A DNA stretch of 64,000 nucleotides, from the NCBI GenBank assembly GCA_018069525.1, contig JAGPUQ010000027.1, positions 54,010 to 118,009 of the forward strand, given 5' to 3'. The notes beneath the pieces were generated by a model. The model was given only the letters and a program-made list of their open reading frames with translations. It was not told where the DNA came from and searched no databases. Positions 1-8,570 of this stretch are shown here, one piece after another (position 1 is the stretch's first letter; every line of letters starts with the position of its first letter). The DNA is from Porticoccaceae bacterium (lineage in GTDB: Bacteria > Pseudomonadota > Gammaproteobacteria > Pseudomonadales > Porticoccaceae). The position numbers and the translations under genes are program-made.

Positions 1-1365
1 AGCGAAATACACTCGGGTTAAACGGAACACCACGGGGCTTAACAATAACAGCGCTAGTAAATTAGGCAGAGCCATCAATCCATTCAGCACGTCGGCAATA
101 TCCCAGACCATTTTAAGGCTCAATTGAGTGCCGACAAATATCCCCGCAACCCAAAGCACGCGAAACGGCAGGATCACCCGTGGCCCCAACAAATATTCGG
201 CACAGCGTTCGCCGTAGTAACTCCAGCCCAGCATAGTGGTAAAGGCAAACAACACCAAACAAATCGTGACCATTTTATCGCCATAGGGTAGCGATTGCTG
301 AAACGCCTGGGCGGTCATCACCGCGCCCTGCTCGCTCCCAGACCACACGCCTGTGGATACCAGCACCAAACCGGTTAAGGAGCAAATCACGATGGTATCG
401 AAAAAAGTACCCAGCATGGCAATACTACCCTGCCGTACCGGACTGTTGGTTGTTGCTGCCGCGTGGGCAATGGGCGCGCTGCCAAGCCCCGCCTCGTTGG
501 AAAAAATACCCCGCGCCACACCCATGCGAATCGCCACCATCACTGCGGCACCGGCAAAACCACCCGTTGCTGCAACCGGTGAAAATGCGCTTTTGAAAAT
601 CAACACAATGGCATCGGGGATGGCATCCATATTCACCACCAGCACTGCAATACAAGCAATGATATAGCCCAGCGCCATAAACGGCACCAATACACCCGCA
701 ACGTGAGCAATGCGTTTAATGCCGCCCAAAATAACCGCCGCCACCAATACCGCCAACACCACACCTGTTACCGTCGTCGGCACATTAAAACTATTACCCA
801 GCACCTGGGCTACGGTGTTGGATTGCACGGTATTGGCCAAACCAAAACCGGCAAAGGCACCGAACAACGCAAACAAAAATGCCAGCCAGCGCCAGCGTTC
901 GCCGAGACCGTTACGAATGTAGTACATGGGGCCACCGACTTTCTGCCCTAGCTCGTCGGTCTCGCGATAATGCACCGCCAGTACCGCTTCCGCATACTTG
1001 GTAGCCATACCCACCAAAGCGGTGCACCACATCCAGAACAAAGCACCGGGGCCGCCGATGCCGACGGCTGTTGCCACCCCCGCGATATTACCGGTACCCA
1101 CGGTTGCCGACATCGCGGTCATTAGTGCATTAAAGGGGCTAATTTCGCCTTCGTACTCAGCCTCATCTTCTTTGCGGTCGCCAACTTTACGATCACCAGC
1201 TTTACGACCACCAAACAGCTGACGGAAAGCAAAACCGATGTGCGTAAGCGTAATGCCACGCAATCCCAGGGTGAGATAAATTCCCAAGCCCAGCAAGGCG
1301 ACCGGCAGCACGTAGTTCCACAGCGAGCCGTTTAAAAAATCAATAATTTGCTGTATCACATTCAT
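1..1365 (-). CDS. Sodium:alanine symporter, AGCS family (3' end outside window)
   Basis: The minus strand from the ATG at 1365-1363 gives 455 uninterrupted codons that run off the left edge, so the C-terminus is missing. AGCS proteins import alanine or glycine with Na+ across the inner membrane. Visible support is a strongly hydrophobic multi-pass protein, the family signature TVGTGNIAGVATAVGIGG at about residues 89-106, and the conserved FSNEAGLGSAPIAHA segment in the second half. The hydrophilic loop before the signature holds a five-residue tandem duplication (KAGDR-KVGDR, coded near 1170-1213), which looks like a local expansion. Alanine versus glycine specificity cannot be told. The upstream neighbour is the D-cysteine desulfhydrase gene on the same strand, about 100 bp away. 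Confidence 0.9.
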   Translation of the reverse strand, partial: MNVIQQIIDFLNGSLWNYVLPVALLGLGIYLTLGLRGITLTHIGFAFRQLFGGRKAGDRKVGDRKEDEAEYEGEISPFNALMTAMSATVGTGNIAGVATAVGIGGPGALFWMWCTALVGMATKYAEAVLAVHYRETDELGQKVGGPMYYIRNGLGERWRWLAFLFALFGAFAGFGLANTVQSNTVAQVLGNSFNVPTTVTGVVLAVLVAAVILGGIKRIAHVAGVLVPFMALGYIIACIAVLVVNMDAIPDAIVLIFKSAFSPVAATGGFAGAAVMVAIRMGVARGIFSNEAGLGSAPIAHAAATTNSPVRQGSIAMLGTFFDTIVICSLTGLVLVSTGVWSGSEQGAVMTAQAFQQSLPYGDKMVTICLVLFAFTTMLGWSYYGERCAEYLLGPRVILPFRVLWVAGIFVGTQLSLKMVWDIADVLNGLMALPNLLALLLLSPVVFRLTRVYFA

Positions 1366-1468
1366 AGTGTCGTCTTATTCTTGTTGTTCATGTGGTTTTC
1401 ATTCGGCTTTCATATGGTTTTCATGTTCTGCCGACTATTAGTTAAGGTTTATCGAGCAAGTTTCATAA

Positions 1469-2488
1469 TCAAGTATTGCTGCGTATCTGGGTAGTAAGCA
1501 TTTCGGCCTGCGCCATTAAACCAAAAATCCCGCCGGTATGAATAAAGACTACATCATCGCCGGACTTAAATCGGCCCTGGCGGATTTCCGTCACCAGACC
1601 GTGGAAGCCTTTACCGGTATAAACCGGATCGAGTATCAGGCCTTCGGTGCTCGCCGCCAAGGCAATAGTATCAAATACCTCGGCGGTGGCCTGGGCATAA
1701 CCGGGACCGACATATTGGTCGTTGACGATGATATTAAGTTGCTCGATATCCAGCTCAGGCGAATACAGGCTGCTCCACTCCCGCAAATCGGCCCTTACCT
1801 TGTCGAAAAAATAGCGCTCGTTGTCGCAGACCGCAATGCCGATGACCGGGCTGTTCAACTGATGCAGCGCCGCACCAGCGGTGAGTCCAGCCTGAGTCCC
1901 CCCCGAACCGGTGGCGTGAACAATTGCCGCCGGCTGAATCCCAGCACGCTGAAAATCATCACGCAATTCCCGCGCGCAATCGATATAGCCCCACACCCCC
2001 GTGCCGTCACTGGCCCCCACCGGAATGCAATAGGGTTTAGCGCCCTGCTGTCGATAGTGCTGGGACCACTGCTCGAACAGTGTAGGTGCATTTTTTTGAT
2101 ATTCGGTTTTTGAATAAATCGAAATTTCCGCGCCTGCTAATTCACTGAGCAGTAAATTACCTTGCGGATAAGTAGCGTCGCGGCCTTCCTGGCGCAGGAT
2201 TAAATGAACTTTAAGTCCGAGCTGGGCACCGAGAATGGCGGTGGCCCGGCAGTGGTTGGACTGCAAGCCCCCAGCGGTAATTAAGGTATCGCAGCCCTCG
2301 GCAAGGGCGCGCGCAAGCGTGAATTCGAGCTTGCGAACTTTGTTGCCGCTGACCGCGCAGCCGGTTAAATCGTCGCGCTTGACCCAAATATTCGGGCCGC
2401 CCAGCTCGCGACTTAATCGGGACAAAGGCTGGAGTGGCGTTGGTGTTTGCGCCAGGGATAAGCGAGCGGGAAGCTCTACTGGATTCAT
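1469..2488 (-). CDS. dcyD: D-cysteine desulfhydrase / ACC deaminase family PLP enzyme
   Basis: This is a fold-type II PLP enzyme of about 339 residues. The Schiff-base lysine lies in SGNKVRKLEF (about residue 50), followed by AGGLQSNHCRAT, which binds the cofactor and substrate carboxylate. The residues that separate the two activities favour D-cysteine desulfhydrase: YTGK where ACC deaminases have YEGK, and HTGG near the C-terminus where they have HLGG. D-cysteine desulfhydrase turns D-cysteine into pyruvate, H2S and ammonia. The ATG at 2488 is chosen because AAAGGG lies 8 nt upstream; a GTG three codons earlier has no room for an RBS. It appears to be a single-gene unit. The family is secure and the substrate is inferred. 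Confidence 0.82.
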   Translation of the reverse strand: MNPVELPARLSLAQTPTPLQPLSRLSRELGGPNIWVKRDDLTGCAVSGNKVRKLEFTLARALAEGCDTLITAGGLQSNHCRATAILGAQLGLKVHLILRQEGRDATYPQGNLLLSELAGAEISIYSKTEYQKNAPTLFEQWSQHYRQQGAKPYCIPVGASDGTGVWGYIDCARELRDDFQRAGIQPAAIVHATGSGGTQAGLTAGAALHQLNSPVIGIAVCDNERYFFDKVRADLREWSSLYSPELDIEQLNIIVNDQYVGPGYAQATAEVFDTIALAASTEGLILDPVYTGKGFHGLVTEIRQGRFKSGDDVVFIHTGGIFGLMAQAEMLTTQIRSNT

Positions 2489-2590
2489 TTCGGGCACCCT
2501 TTCAGGTAAGGATCGCCCTTAAACTTAAGGAAAAAATATTGTTGCGCTGTCCCTGCTATCTCGACAGCAAACCCGGCAGCAGACACAAGA

Positions 2591-2628
2591 AACGAATTGT
2601 TTAACCTTTTATAGTTAAACAATTCGTT
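2591..2628. repeat. 15-bp perfect inverted repeat between yajC and dcyD
   Basis: The arms AACGAATTGTTTAAC (2591-2605) and its exact complement (2614-2628) flank an 8-nt AT loop. It lies about 23 bp beyond the yajC stop. It could be an RNA hairpin at the yajC 3' end (terminator or stabiliser, although no good T-run follows) or a dyad operator. The AT-rich stem makes it weaker than a classic terminator. Confidence 0.6.
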
Positions 2629-2650
2629 CACCAGGCCTGAAGAACTAAAT

Positions 2651-2989
2651 TTAGGCAATGGCCTTAATAGTGCCCTTGGGCAATACGGCATGGATAGCAT
2701 CTTTCTGAAACTTGAGTTCCACGGTGTCGGAAACTTCCAATATTAAAAAATTACCTTCCACTTTACTGATTTTTCCCAGAATACCGCTATTGGTTACTAC
2801 TTCGTCGCCCTTATTAAGACTGGACACCAAATTGGTATGTTCTTTACGACGTTTTTGCTGAGGGCGAATAATCACAAAGTACATAAAAACAAACAAACCA
2901 CCAAACATAGCAATGGTGATTAGCGGATTCGGTTCAGAAGGTCCAGCGGCGGCAGGTGCGGCTAGTGCGGAAGCAATAAAAAAAGACAT
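2651..2989 (-). CDS. yajC: Sec translocon accessory protein YajC
   Basis: A 112-residue protein with one N-terminal membrane helix (about residues 22-45, ITIAMFGGLFVFMYFVIIRP) followed by the diagnostic RPQQKRRKEH and a basic/beta cytoplasmic domain (LNKGDEVVTNSGILGKI). YajC binds SecDF and the SecYEG holo-translocon at the inner membrane. Length and motifs are normal for the family. The context is unusual: yajC normally sits in tgt-yajC-secD-secF, but here the neighbours are dcyD and bcp, and none of tgt, secD or secF is in the window. It may be a relocated single copy or a second copy. A short leader (2990-3055) separates it from bcp. Confidence 0.93.
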   Translation of the reverse strand: MSFFIASALAAPAAAGPSEPNPLITIAMFGGLFVFMYFVIIRPQQKRRKEHTNLVSSLNKGDEVVTNSGILGKISKVEGNFLILEVSDTVELKFQKDAIHAVLPKGTIKAIA

Positions 2990-3055
2990 TGAATACCTCG
3001 GTTAGTGAACAAACTATTTTAGTTAACTATATAAACAAGCGGATCAGAGCAAATA

Positions 3056-3532
3056 CTAATCCAAATTAGCTTTAATCCAGGCGGCCACATCATCGTGATG
3101 GGTTTTAGTATTAACCTTGCCCATCACCTCTTTTAAACGGCCATCTTTACCGATAATAAAGGTGCTGCGCAAAATTCCCATATATTCGCGGCCCATAAAT
3201 TTCTTCAAGCCCCAAACCCCGTATTTTTCGGCAATGGCGTGGTCTTCGTCCGACAGCAAATCAAAATTAAGATCCTGCTTATCTTCAAACTTCTTCAGGC
3301 GCGCTACTGGATCCGGACTAAGCGCAAAAACTACGGTGTCGAGTTTGGCAAATTCCTTTTTGTAATCTCGAATACCGCAGGCCTGCACCGTACAACCGGG
3401 GGTCATGGCTTTGGGATAAAAATACACTACAACATTTTTTTCATCCCGGTAATCCCGCAGCGAAATAACTTCGTCGTGCTGATTACGCAGCTTGAAGGCC
3501 GGAGCCAAATTACCCACTTTAGGATAAGCCAT
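3056..3532 (-). CDS. bcp: Thioredoxin-dependent peroxiredoxin Bcp (BCP/PrxQ family)
   Basis: A 158-residue cytoplasmic peroxiredoxin that reduces hydroperoxides using thioredoxin. The AhpC/TSA fold is recognisable from VVVYFYPKAMTPGCTVQACG: Cys47 in the PGCT motif is the peroxidatic cysteine and Cys52, five residues on, is the resolving cysteine typical of atypical 2-Cys PrxQ proteins. The later LRSTFIIGKDG strand is also conserved. In many genomes bcp is next to gcvR or dapA; here it lies between mdh and yajC on the same strand with spacers of about 60 bp, so co-transcription is possible but not shown. Confidence 0.93.
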   Translation of the reverse strand: MAYPKVGNLAPAFKLRNQHDEVISLRDYRDEKNVVVYFYPKAMTPGCTVQACGIRDYKKEFAKLDTVVFALSPDPVARLKKFEDKQDLNFDLLSDEDHAIAEKYGVWGLKKFMGREYMGILRSTFIIGKDGRLKEVMGKVNTKTHHDDVAAWIKANLD

Positions 3533-3593
3533 AATTTTCCCGAAACAATTTATATTATTACGTTTGCGCCAATATTATCGGTAACAACCCGTA

Positions 3594-4574
3594 CTAGGGC
3601 AACAAGTGCTGAACGGCATCCCGCTCTTCGCTCAACTCGGTTTCAGTGGCCTGCATTTTAGCCCGTGAAAATTCGTTGATGCTGAGGCCTTGTACAATTT
3701 CCCACTCGCCGTTGTTACAGACGCAGGGGAAAGAATAAATCAGACCTTCGGTAATGTCGTAGCTGCCATCGCTGTAGACACCCATGCTTGCCCAATCGCC
3801 AGCAGCCGTGCCCAGTGCCCAGGTTCGCATGTGCGAAATCGCGGCATTGGCGGCAGACGCAGCACTGGAAGCACCGCGCGCGCTAATAATAGCGGCACCA
3901 CGTTGTTGTACCGTAGGGATAAAGTCGTTTTCGTACCAGGCCTGGTCCACCAGATCGATGGCGGTTTTGCCGTCGACTTTGGCGTGGTGTAAATCCGGGT
4001 ACTGAGTCGCGGAGTGATTACCCCAGATGGTCATATTGGTGACATCGTTAATGGTCTTACCGACTTTTTGCGCAATCTGCGTCATTGAGCGATTGTGATC
4101 CAGGCGAGTCATCGCGGTAAATTGTCGCGGGTTAATGTCTGGTGCATTGCGCTGAGCGATCAGCGCATTGGTGTTAGCGGGATTACCCACCACCAGCACT
4201 CTAATATTGCGGCTGGCGTGCGTGTTAATCGCTTTGCCTTGAGCAGAGAAAATCGCCGCGTTAGCTTCGAGTAAATCTTTGCGTTCCATACCCGGGCCAC
4301 GAGGCCGCGCGCCAACCAACAGAGCGTAATCGGCATCTTTAAACGCTACGCCTGCATCGTCGGTTTGTATGATTCCAGCCAACAGCGGAAACGCGCAATC
4401 GTCCAGTTCCATAGCGGCACCTTTGAGCGCCTCCAACGCCGGGGTGATTTCCAGCAGCTGTAAAATAACAGGCTGATCCGGGCCGAGCATTTCGCCAGCG
4501 GCGATACGGAATAAAAGGGAATAGCTGATCTGGCCAGCTGCGCCGGTGACTGTTACGCGTACGGGTGCTTTCAC
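3594..4574 (-). CDS. mdh: Malate dehydrogenase (NAD-dependent, type 2)
   Basis: A 326-residue TCA-cycle enzyme that oxidises malate to oxaloacetate with NAD+. The N-terminus carries the Rossmann motif [15 protein letters not shown], followed by the substrate loop [15 protein letters not shown] with its arginines, [10 protein letters not shown], the TRLDHNRS segment and the catalytic histidine in [12 protein letters not shown]. These features and the length match the cytosolic-type (type 2) bacterial malate dehydrogenases rather than the shorter enterobacterial form. The upstream spacer (4575-4752) holds repeated tctttgct-like runs and no gene. Confidence 0.95.
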   Translation of the reverse strand: MKAPVRVTVTGAAGQISYSLLFRIAAGEMLGPDQPVILQLLEITPALEALKGAAMELDDCAFPLLAGIIQTDDAGVAFKDADYALLVGARPRGPGMERKDLLEANAAIFSAQGKAINTHASRNIRVLVVGNPANTNALIAQRNAPDINPRQFTAMTRLDHNRSMTQIAQKVGKTINDVTNMTIWGNHSATQYPDLHHAKVDGKTAIDLVDQAWYENDFIPTVQQRGAAIISARGASSAASAANAAISHMRTWALGTAAGDWASMGVYSDGSYDITEGLIYSFPCVCNNGEWEIVQGLSINEFSRAKMQATETELSEERDAVQHLLP

Positions 4575-4752
4575 TGAGTTTCTCCGGGTTGAGGAATAAG
4601 GCCTGGAAGCCTAAAGGCCGACAATTATACGGATCGAGGCCGGGATTTCACGCTTTACCGTCTTTCTTTGCTAGCTTTCTTTGCTGCGTTCTTTATCCGT
4701 TTGCTTTGCTGCGCCGTTATTGGACAGCTACTGGGCAGCGACTGCCCCGTAA

Positions 4753-5358
4753 CTAAGCGGGATAGCGAGCCTGTAAACCGCTATAGAGGTCTTGCTGAAA
4801 GGTCTCGCTGTCGCTGTCGAGCTGCTGGCACAGGTCTACCAACCACTCGTTGTCTTCCCTGCCCTGCCAGATTTTCTCGTAGGTACCGGTTTTATAGCCA
4901 TGATCCTGACGAAAGCGATTGAGCACGTTCTTGCCCACGTAACGGCTGTAAAGCTCATCGAAGTCCAGATCAATACCCTGCATTAAGCGAGCAAAGCCGG
5001 GGATATCAAAATCCTTTGTCGCCAAAGTGTTCTGGGTGAATTGCTCTAAATCATCCTTAAAGTCACCGGCCGGGGACTGCAAACCCTCCTGCAAAGCCGT
5101 GCTAATCGCATCTGCGTCTACGCCCTGGATTAATAGAATACTCAAACCAAAATGCCAAATATCGATCAGCTCCAATTTAACCTGATCCACATCCGCTTCC
5201 TGATGCTTCCACCATTTCCAGCCGTGGTGGTCAAGCAGTTCGGCACATTCCACCCAAATCGCCCGGTACCAGGTAAAACCCTGCTGCTGCCACTGCGGAT
5301 GCACCTGGCTGTTAATGGCGTCTTGCAGGGCGAGCATTGTCGATAACTTTAGTTTCAT
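4753..5358 (-). CDS. Dimeric dUTP diphosphatase (all-alpha NTP pyrophosphatase family)
   Basis: A 201-residue, mostly helical protein. The N-terminal part has the Mg-binding signature of dimeric dUTPases: WVECAELLDHHGWKWWK (Glu37 and Glu40) followed by KLELIDIWHF (Glu63 and Asp66). The family hydrolyses dUTP, and usually dUDP, to dUMP and keeps uracil out of DNA. It is unrelated in fold to the common trimeric Dut. It is transcribed in the same direction as tatD upstream and mdh downstream. There is a small GGGCAG/CTGCCC hairpin just past the stop. The family call is firm; exact nucleotide preference is inferred. Confidence 0.85.
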   Translation of the reverse strand: MKLKLSTMLALQDAINSQVHPQWQQQGFTWYRAIWVECAELLDHHGWKWWKHQEADVDQVKLELIDIWHFGLSILLIQGVDADAISTALQEGLQSPAGDFKDDLEQFTQNTLATKDFDIPGFARLMQGIDLDFDELYSRYVGKNVLNRFRQDHGYKTGTYEKIWQGREDNEWLVDLCQQLDSDSETFQQDLYSGLQARYPA

Positions 5359-5444
5359 AGTGCTGCGTTCACAGTTGTGGGATTGCTATGGTTACTATCT
5401 TAAACAGGTATTCGTTACAGGTCTTGATTGCCGACATGATGCAC

Positions 5445-6305
5445 TTACCTGCGCACCAGGTTAACTCCAAACAGACGTTCAAAGTTGGCGCAAACAACTT
5501 CCTCAAGTTCAGTTTCAGTCATCCCCCGCAACTCGGCAACGCAACGCGCCACTTCCGACACGTACTGCGGCAGGTTGGATTTACCCCGATACGGTACCGG
5601 AGCCAACCAGGGCGAGTCGGTCTCAATTAACACGCGATCGAGGGGAATTTTTTTAACCACCTCGCGCAATTCGCTCGCGTTGCGAAAGGTCACAATGCCA
5701 GAGAACGAAATATAAAAGTTGTGTTCGAGGGCCGCTTTTGCCATCGCCCAGTCTTCGGTAAAGCAGTGCAACACACCGCCGACTTCGGGGTCGGTGTGTG
5801 CGCGAATCACCTCCAGGGTTTCAGCCCGCGCCTCGCGGGTATGTACGATAAGCGGTTTGCGACTGCGCCGAGAGGCCTCGGCATGACGCAAGAAACTCTG
5901 TCGCTGCCAATCGAGAGTGTCGGCGCCGTAGTGACAATCCAGCCCCGTTTCCCCAATCGCGACTACCTCTGGAGCCTGGGCCAGCGCTAAGAGCGTGTCA
6001 ATTTCTGGCAAAGCAGTGTCAGGTAAGGCGGCTTCCGGCAAAGCAGTATCAGGCTGCACCGCTTGATTCGAACCCTCCGAGCTATCTGAGCTATCCGGCT
6101 GCAAGGGATGCACGCCCACGGAGACAAATACGTCGTCGTGAGCCCGCGCCAGATCGATCAAAGTACGAGAGGACTCCAAATCGATTCCCACGGCCAAAAA
6201 CCCGCCGACACCCTGGCTGCGAGCATCGCTCAACAGGTGTTCGAGGGAGTTATCAAAGGGCGAGAGGTCGAGGCGATCGAGATGGCAGTGGGAGTCTATT
6301 AACAC
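5445..6305 (-). CDS. tatD: TatD family metal-dependent deoxyribonuclease (YcfH-like)
   Basis: A 286-residue TIM-barrel hydrolase. The metal-binding motifs appear in order: DSHCHLD at the N-terminus, AIGETGLDCHY in the middle, IVHTREA, GVLHCFTED and ETDSPWLAPVPYRGK near the C-terminus. TatD/YcfH proteins are 3'-5' DNases or RNases acting in quality control. In gammaproteobacteria the gene follows holB and pilZ, as here. An insertion after the GVHPLQPD segment (about residues 71-100) is a low-complexity stretch with a ten-residue repeat (PDTALPEAAL then PDTALPE, coded at 6007-6053) and a DSSDSSEGS run. The insertion is absent from typical members and looks like local tandem duplication on the barrel surface. 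Confidence 0.9.
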   Translation of the reverse strand: MLIDSHCHLDRLDLSPFDNSLEHLLSDARSQGVGGFLAVGIDLESSRTLIDLARAHDDVFVSVGVHPLQPDSSDSSEGSNQAVQPDTALPEAALPDTALPEIDTLLALAQAPEVVAIGETGLDCHYGADTLDWQRQSFLRHAEASRRSRKPLIVHTREARAETLEVIRAHTDPEVGGVLHCFTEDWAMAKAALEHNFYISFSGIVTFRNASELREVVKKIPLDRVLIETDSPWLAPVPYRGKSNLPQYVSEVARCVAELRGMTETELEEVVCANFERLFGVNLVRR

Positions 6306-6353
6306 AGTCGTAAAAGCCGTCGATGAAGTGGGCGAACTAATGATGCACGGTAC

Positions 6354-6388
6354 TGATTACTGATTACTGATTACTGATTACTGATTAC
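6354..6388. repeat. Perfect 7-bp tandem repeat, five copies
   Basis: Five exact copies of TGATTAC lie head to tail in the spacer between pilZ and tatD, followed by a degenerate sixth (TACTGATCAC). No gene reads through it. It is a simple-sequence locus that could vary in copy number by slippage. Confidence 0.95.
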
Positions 6389-6398
6389 AGGGTACTGA

Positions 6399-6749
6399 TC
6401 ACATAGTGTAGGTAGGTCGATCAGAGTCCAGTAGCCCGGCCAGACTGGTTTCAATTTTCCTGAACAGATCAACATTCTCGTCGGAAAATTGAATGCCGAC
6501 GCCCTGAGGTCGGGAACCACTGCCGATCGGGGTCACCCAGATAATTTTTCCGGTCAGCGGCACTTTGTCCGGCTCATCCATCAGTTCGAGCAGGACAAAC
6601 ACCTCTTCGCCCAGGGTATATTCTTTATTGGTGCGTAGAAACAACCCGCCGCCTTCCACAAAAGGCATAAAGCAGGAATACAACTCATTGGTGTCGAGTA
6701 TGGATATATTGAGGATACCGTTCCTCAGATTACCGCCCATCGCTTTCAT
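6399..6749 (-). CDS. pilZ: Type IV pilus assembly protein PilZ
   Basis: A 116-residue single PilZ-domain protein with the layout of the prototype PilZ of Pseudomonas: RNGILNISI near the N-terminus, the MPFVEGGGLFLRTN segment, LGEEVFVLLELMDE, then GKIIWVTP and the C-terminal SDRPTYTM. The RxxxR motif that binds cyclic di-GMP is missing, as in the prototype, so it probably acts by protein contact in the pilus biogenesis pathway (PilB/FimX partners in other species) rather than as a receptor. The start at 6749 has AGGTG eight bases upstream. Its position between holB and tatD is conserved in pseudomonads. Confidence 0.93.
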   Translation of the reverse strand: MKAMGGNLRNGILNISILDTNELYSCFMPFVEGGGLFLRTNKEYTLGEEVFVLLELMDEPDKVPLTGKIIWVTPIGSGSRPQGVGIQFSDENVDLFRKIETSLAGLLDSDRPTYTM

Positions 6750-6879
6750 GATTTAGCACCTATTGCGAACACCCAATCCGTCGGATGATCCCGGTTATTT
6801 TGGATAAACTACGACTGCAAAGGTTATCATATTTATCAATTTAGCGGCTAGCGACTTAGTTAACCCGCTAAGCATCACA

Positions 6880-7875
6880 TTAAGAATTTGCCAACCGAGC
6901 CCGCGTCCAGTCCATTAGTAACTCTTCCCAAACCAGCTGCGGGTTCAGGTTCGAGGTACTAAGCAAGCGCTGTGTCGCCTGGGTCAGGCGATCATTGAAA
7001 GCTAGCAAGCCTGCGCTGAGGCGCTCATTATCTTCCACCTGCGTGCGCAAACGTTGCACATGCAAGCGCGCAAACCAGGTCAACGCCTCGTTAAACTCTA
7101 GCCGGCTACAGTCTTCCGCCGCCTGTAGTGGGGACACTTCACCCGAGGCAACCCCCTCCACCAGGCTCTCAAAATGATCGATGCTATCCGCCATTTGCTG
7201 TTCACCGTAGCGCAAGGCTCGCAGCGGTCGCTGGCCGGCGCGCTCCAGAGCCAGCGCCATTCGCGCTGTGGCTTTTTTATCGCTCGCAGACGAATCCTCC
7301 GCCGCATGGAGCCACGGCATAGCAAGCTCGGCAGACGCTGGCGGGAAAGACATTACCTGGCAACGGCTGCGAATGGTCGGCAACAAACCACCGGGGCGAT
7401 GGCTAACCAACATCAACAAGGTTTGCTCGCCGGGCTCTTCCAGGGTTTTTAACAGGGCGTTGGCAGCACTGATATTAAGTGCTTCGGCGGGTTCAATAAC
7501 CACCACCCTCCAACCACCTTGATGGGAGCGCGAGGCAGAAAAATCATTAAGACTGCGCATCAACGCGATGCGCAATTGCTTGCCCGGCTCCTCCGGCTGC
7601 AACAATAAAAAATCGGGATGACTGCCCGCATTCAATAACAGACAGGACCTACACTCACCGCAAGCCTCATTGGCATTATCGTTGACGCCCAGAGTTTGTC
7701 GGCACAGCATGTAACGCGCCACGGCCTGGGCAAAATCCAGCTTACCGGTTTCCGACTCGCCGGACAGCAACAGGGCGTGGGGCAACTTGCCGGTTTGCGC
7801 CAGGCGCAGCAACTTCGCCCACTGCTCAGACTGCCAGGGATAGGGTCTAGGAATTGCTGTTATGTTTGTTTCCAT
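6880..7875 (-). CDS. holB: DNA polymerase III delta' subunit
   Basis: A 331-residue clamp-loader subunit. It shows the AAA+ layout of HolB: a P-loop-like LLSGESETGKLDFAQA (degenerate, as delta' does not hydrolyse ATP), a zinc-binding cluster of four cysteines (CRQ, then CGECRSC, about residues 58-82), the VVIEPAEALNISAANALLKTLEEP region (Walker B-like and SRC area), and SRCQVMSFP. It loads the sliding clamp with the gamma/tau and delta subunits. It lies 53 bp downstream of tmk in the conserved tmk-holB-pilZ-tatD order, so co-transcription is likely. Confidence 0.94.
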   Translation of the reverse strand: METNITAIPRPYPWQSEQWAKLLRLAQTGKLPHALLLSGESETGKLDFAQAVARYMLCRQTLGVNDNANEACGECRSCLLLNAGSHPDFLLLQPEEPGKQLRIALMRSLNDFSASRSHQGGWRVVVIEPAEALNISAANALLKTLEEPGEQTLLMLVSHRPGGLLPTIRSRCQVMSFPPASAELAMPWLHAAEDSSASDKKATARMALALERAGQRPLRALRYGEQQMADSIDHFESLVEGVASGEVSPLQAAEDCSRLEFNEALTWFARLHVQRLRTQVEDNERLSAGLLAFNDRLTQATQRLLSTSNLNPQLVWEELLMDWTRARLANS

Positions 7876-7928
7876 TAGTTAGTTATCCACGGCTCTTAAT
7901 GCGCCGAACTTTATCTGAAGCCGTCTTT

Positions 7929-8570
7929 TTATTTAGCGCTGCCAATAAAACCATCGATAAGCGCAGCTACATCGGCCTGCACCTCGGCTAGCGGTCGCCC
8001 GGCATCGACAATACGGCAGCGCTCGGGCTCCTCTTGTGCCCGCGCCTGATAGGTAGCGCGTACCCGAGCAAAAAATTCCACATGTTCCTGCTCGAAACGA
8101 TCCAGCTCACCGCGCTGCCGAGCACGCGCCAGACCCTGCTCGGGATCGATATCGAGAATAATAGTCAGATCGGGGCGCAACTCGCCCTGCACCAACTGTT
8201 CCAACTGCGCTACTGCGCCAGCGCCCAACTCCCGACCACCGCCCTGATAGGCGTAGGTGGCATCGGTAAAGCGATCACAGACCACCCAGGTGCCCGCTGC
8301 CAGTTGCGGTTCGATCACCGTCGCCAGGTGTTGGGCGCGCGCGGCAAACATCAGTAGTAGTTCTGCCATAGAGTTCAATGGGGTGGTATCTGTGCGCAGT
8401 AACAGGTCACGAATAGCTTCGCCAAGCTCGGTGCCACCCGGTTCGCGGGTAATACCGTGCTTAATACCGTGGTGCTGCAAACGCTGTTTTAGTGTTTCGA
8501 TATTAGTGGTTTTGCCGACGCCCTCACCACCTTCGATAGTAATAAACCTACCTCGTCCCTCGCCCTTCAT
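7929..8570 (-). CDS. tmk: Thymidylate kinase
   Basis: A 213-residue kinase converting dTMP to dTDP. The P-loop EGGEGVGKTTN lies close to the N-terminus, the DRFTDATYAYQGGGREL motif supplies the catalytic DR(Y/F) and thymidine-contact residues, and a LID region (RARQRGELDRFE) follows. The start codon overlaps the mltG stop by 4 bp (ATGA at 8567-8570), so it is probably translated by coupling with mltG. Confidence 0.96.
   Translation of the reverse strand: MKGEGRGRFITIEGGEGVGKTTNIETLKQRLQHHGIKHGITREPGGTELGEAIRDLLLRTDTTPLNSMAELLLMFAARAQHLATVIEPQLAAGTWVVCDRFTDATYAYQGGGRELGAGAVAQLEQLVQGELRPDLTIILDIDPEQGLARARQRGELDRFEQEHVEFFARVRATYQARAQEEPERCRIVDAGRPLAEVQADVAALIDGFIGSAK

Noticed and set aside
1538..2113. 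191-codon plus-strand open frame
   Set aside because: Antisense to the PLP enzyme gene, which has all family motifs.
6354..6388. Short regular repeats as a CRISPR array
   Set aside because: Units are 7 bp and directly adjacent, with no spacers and no cas genes in the window.
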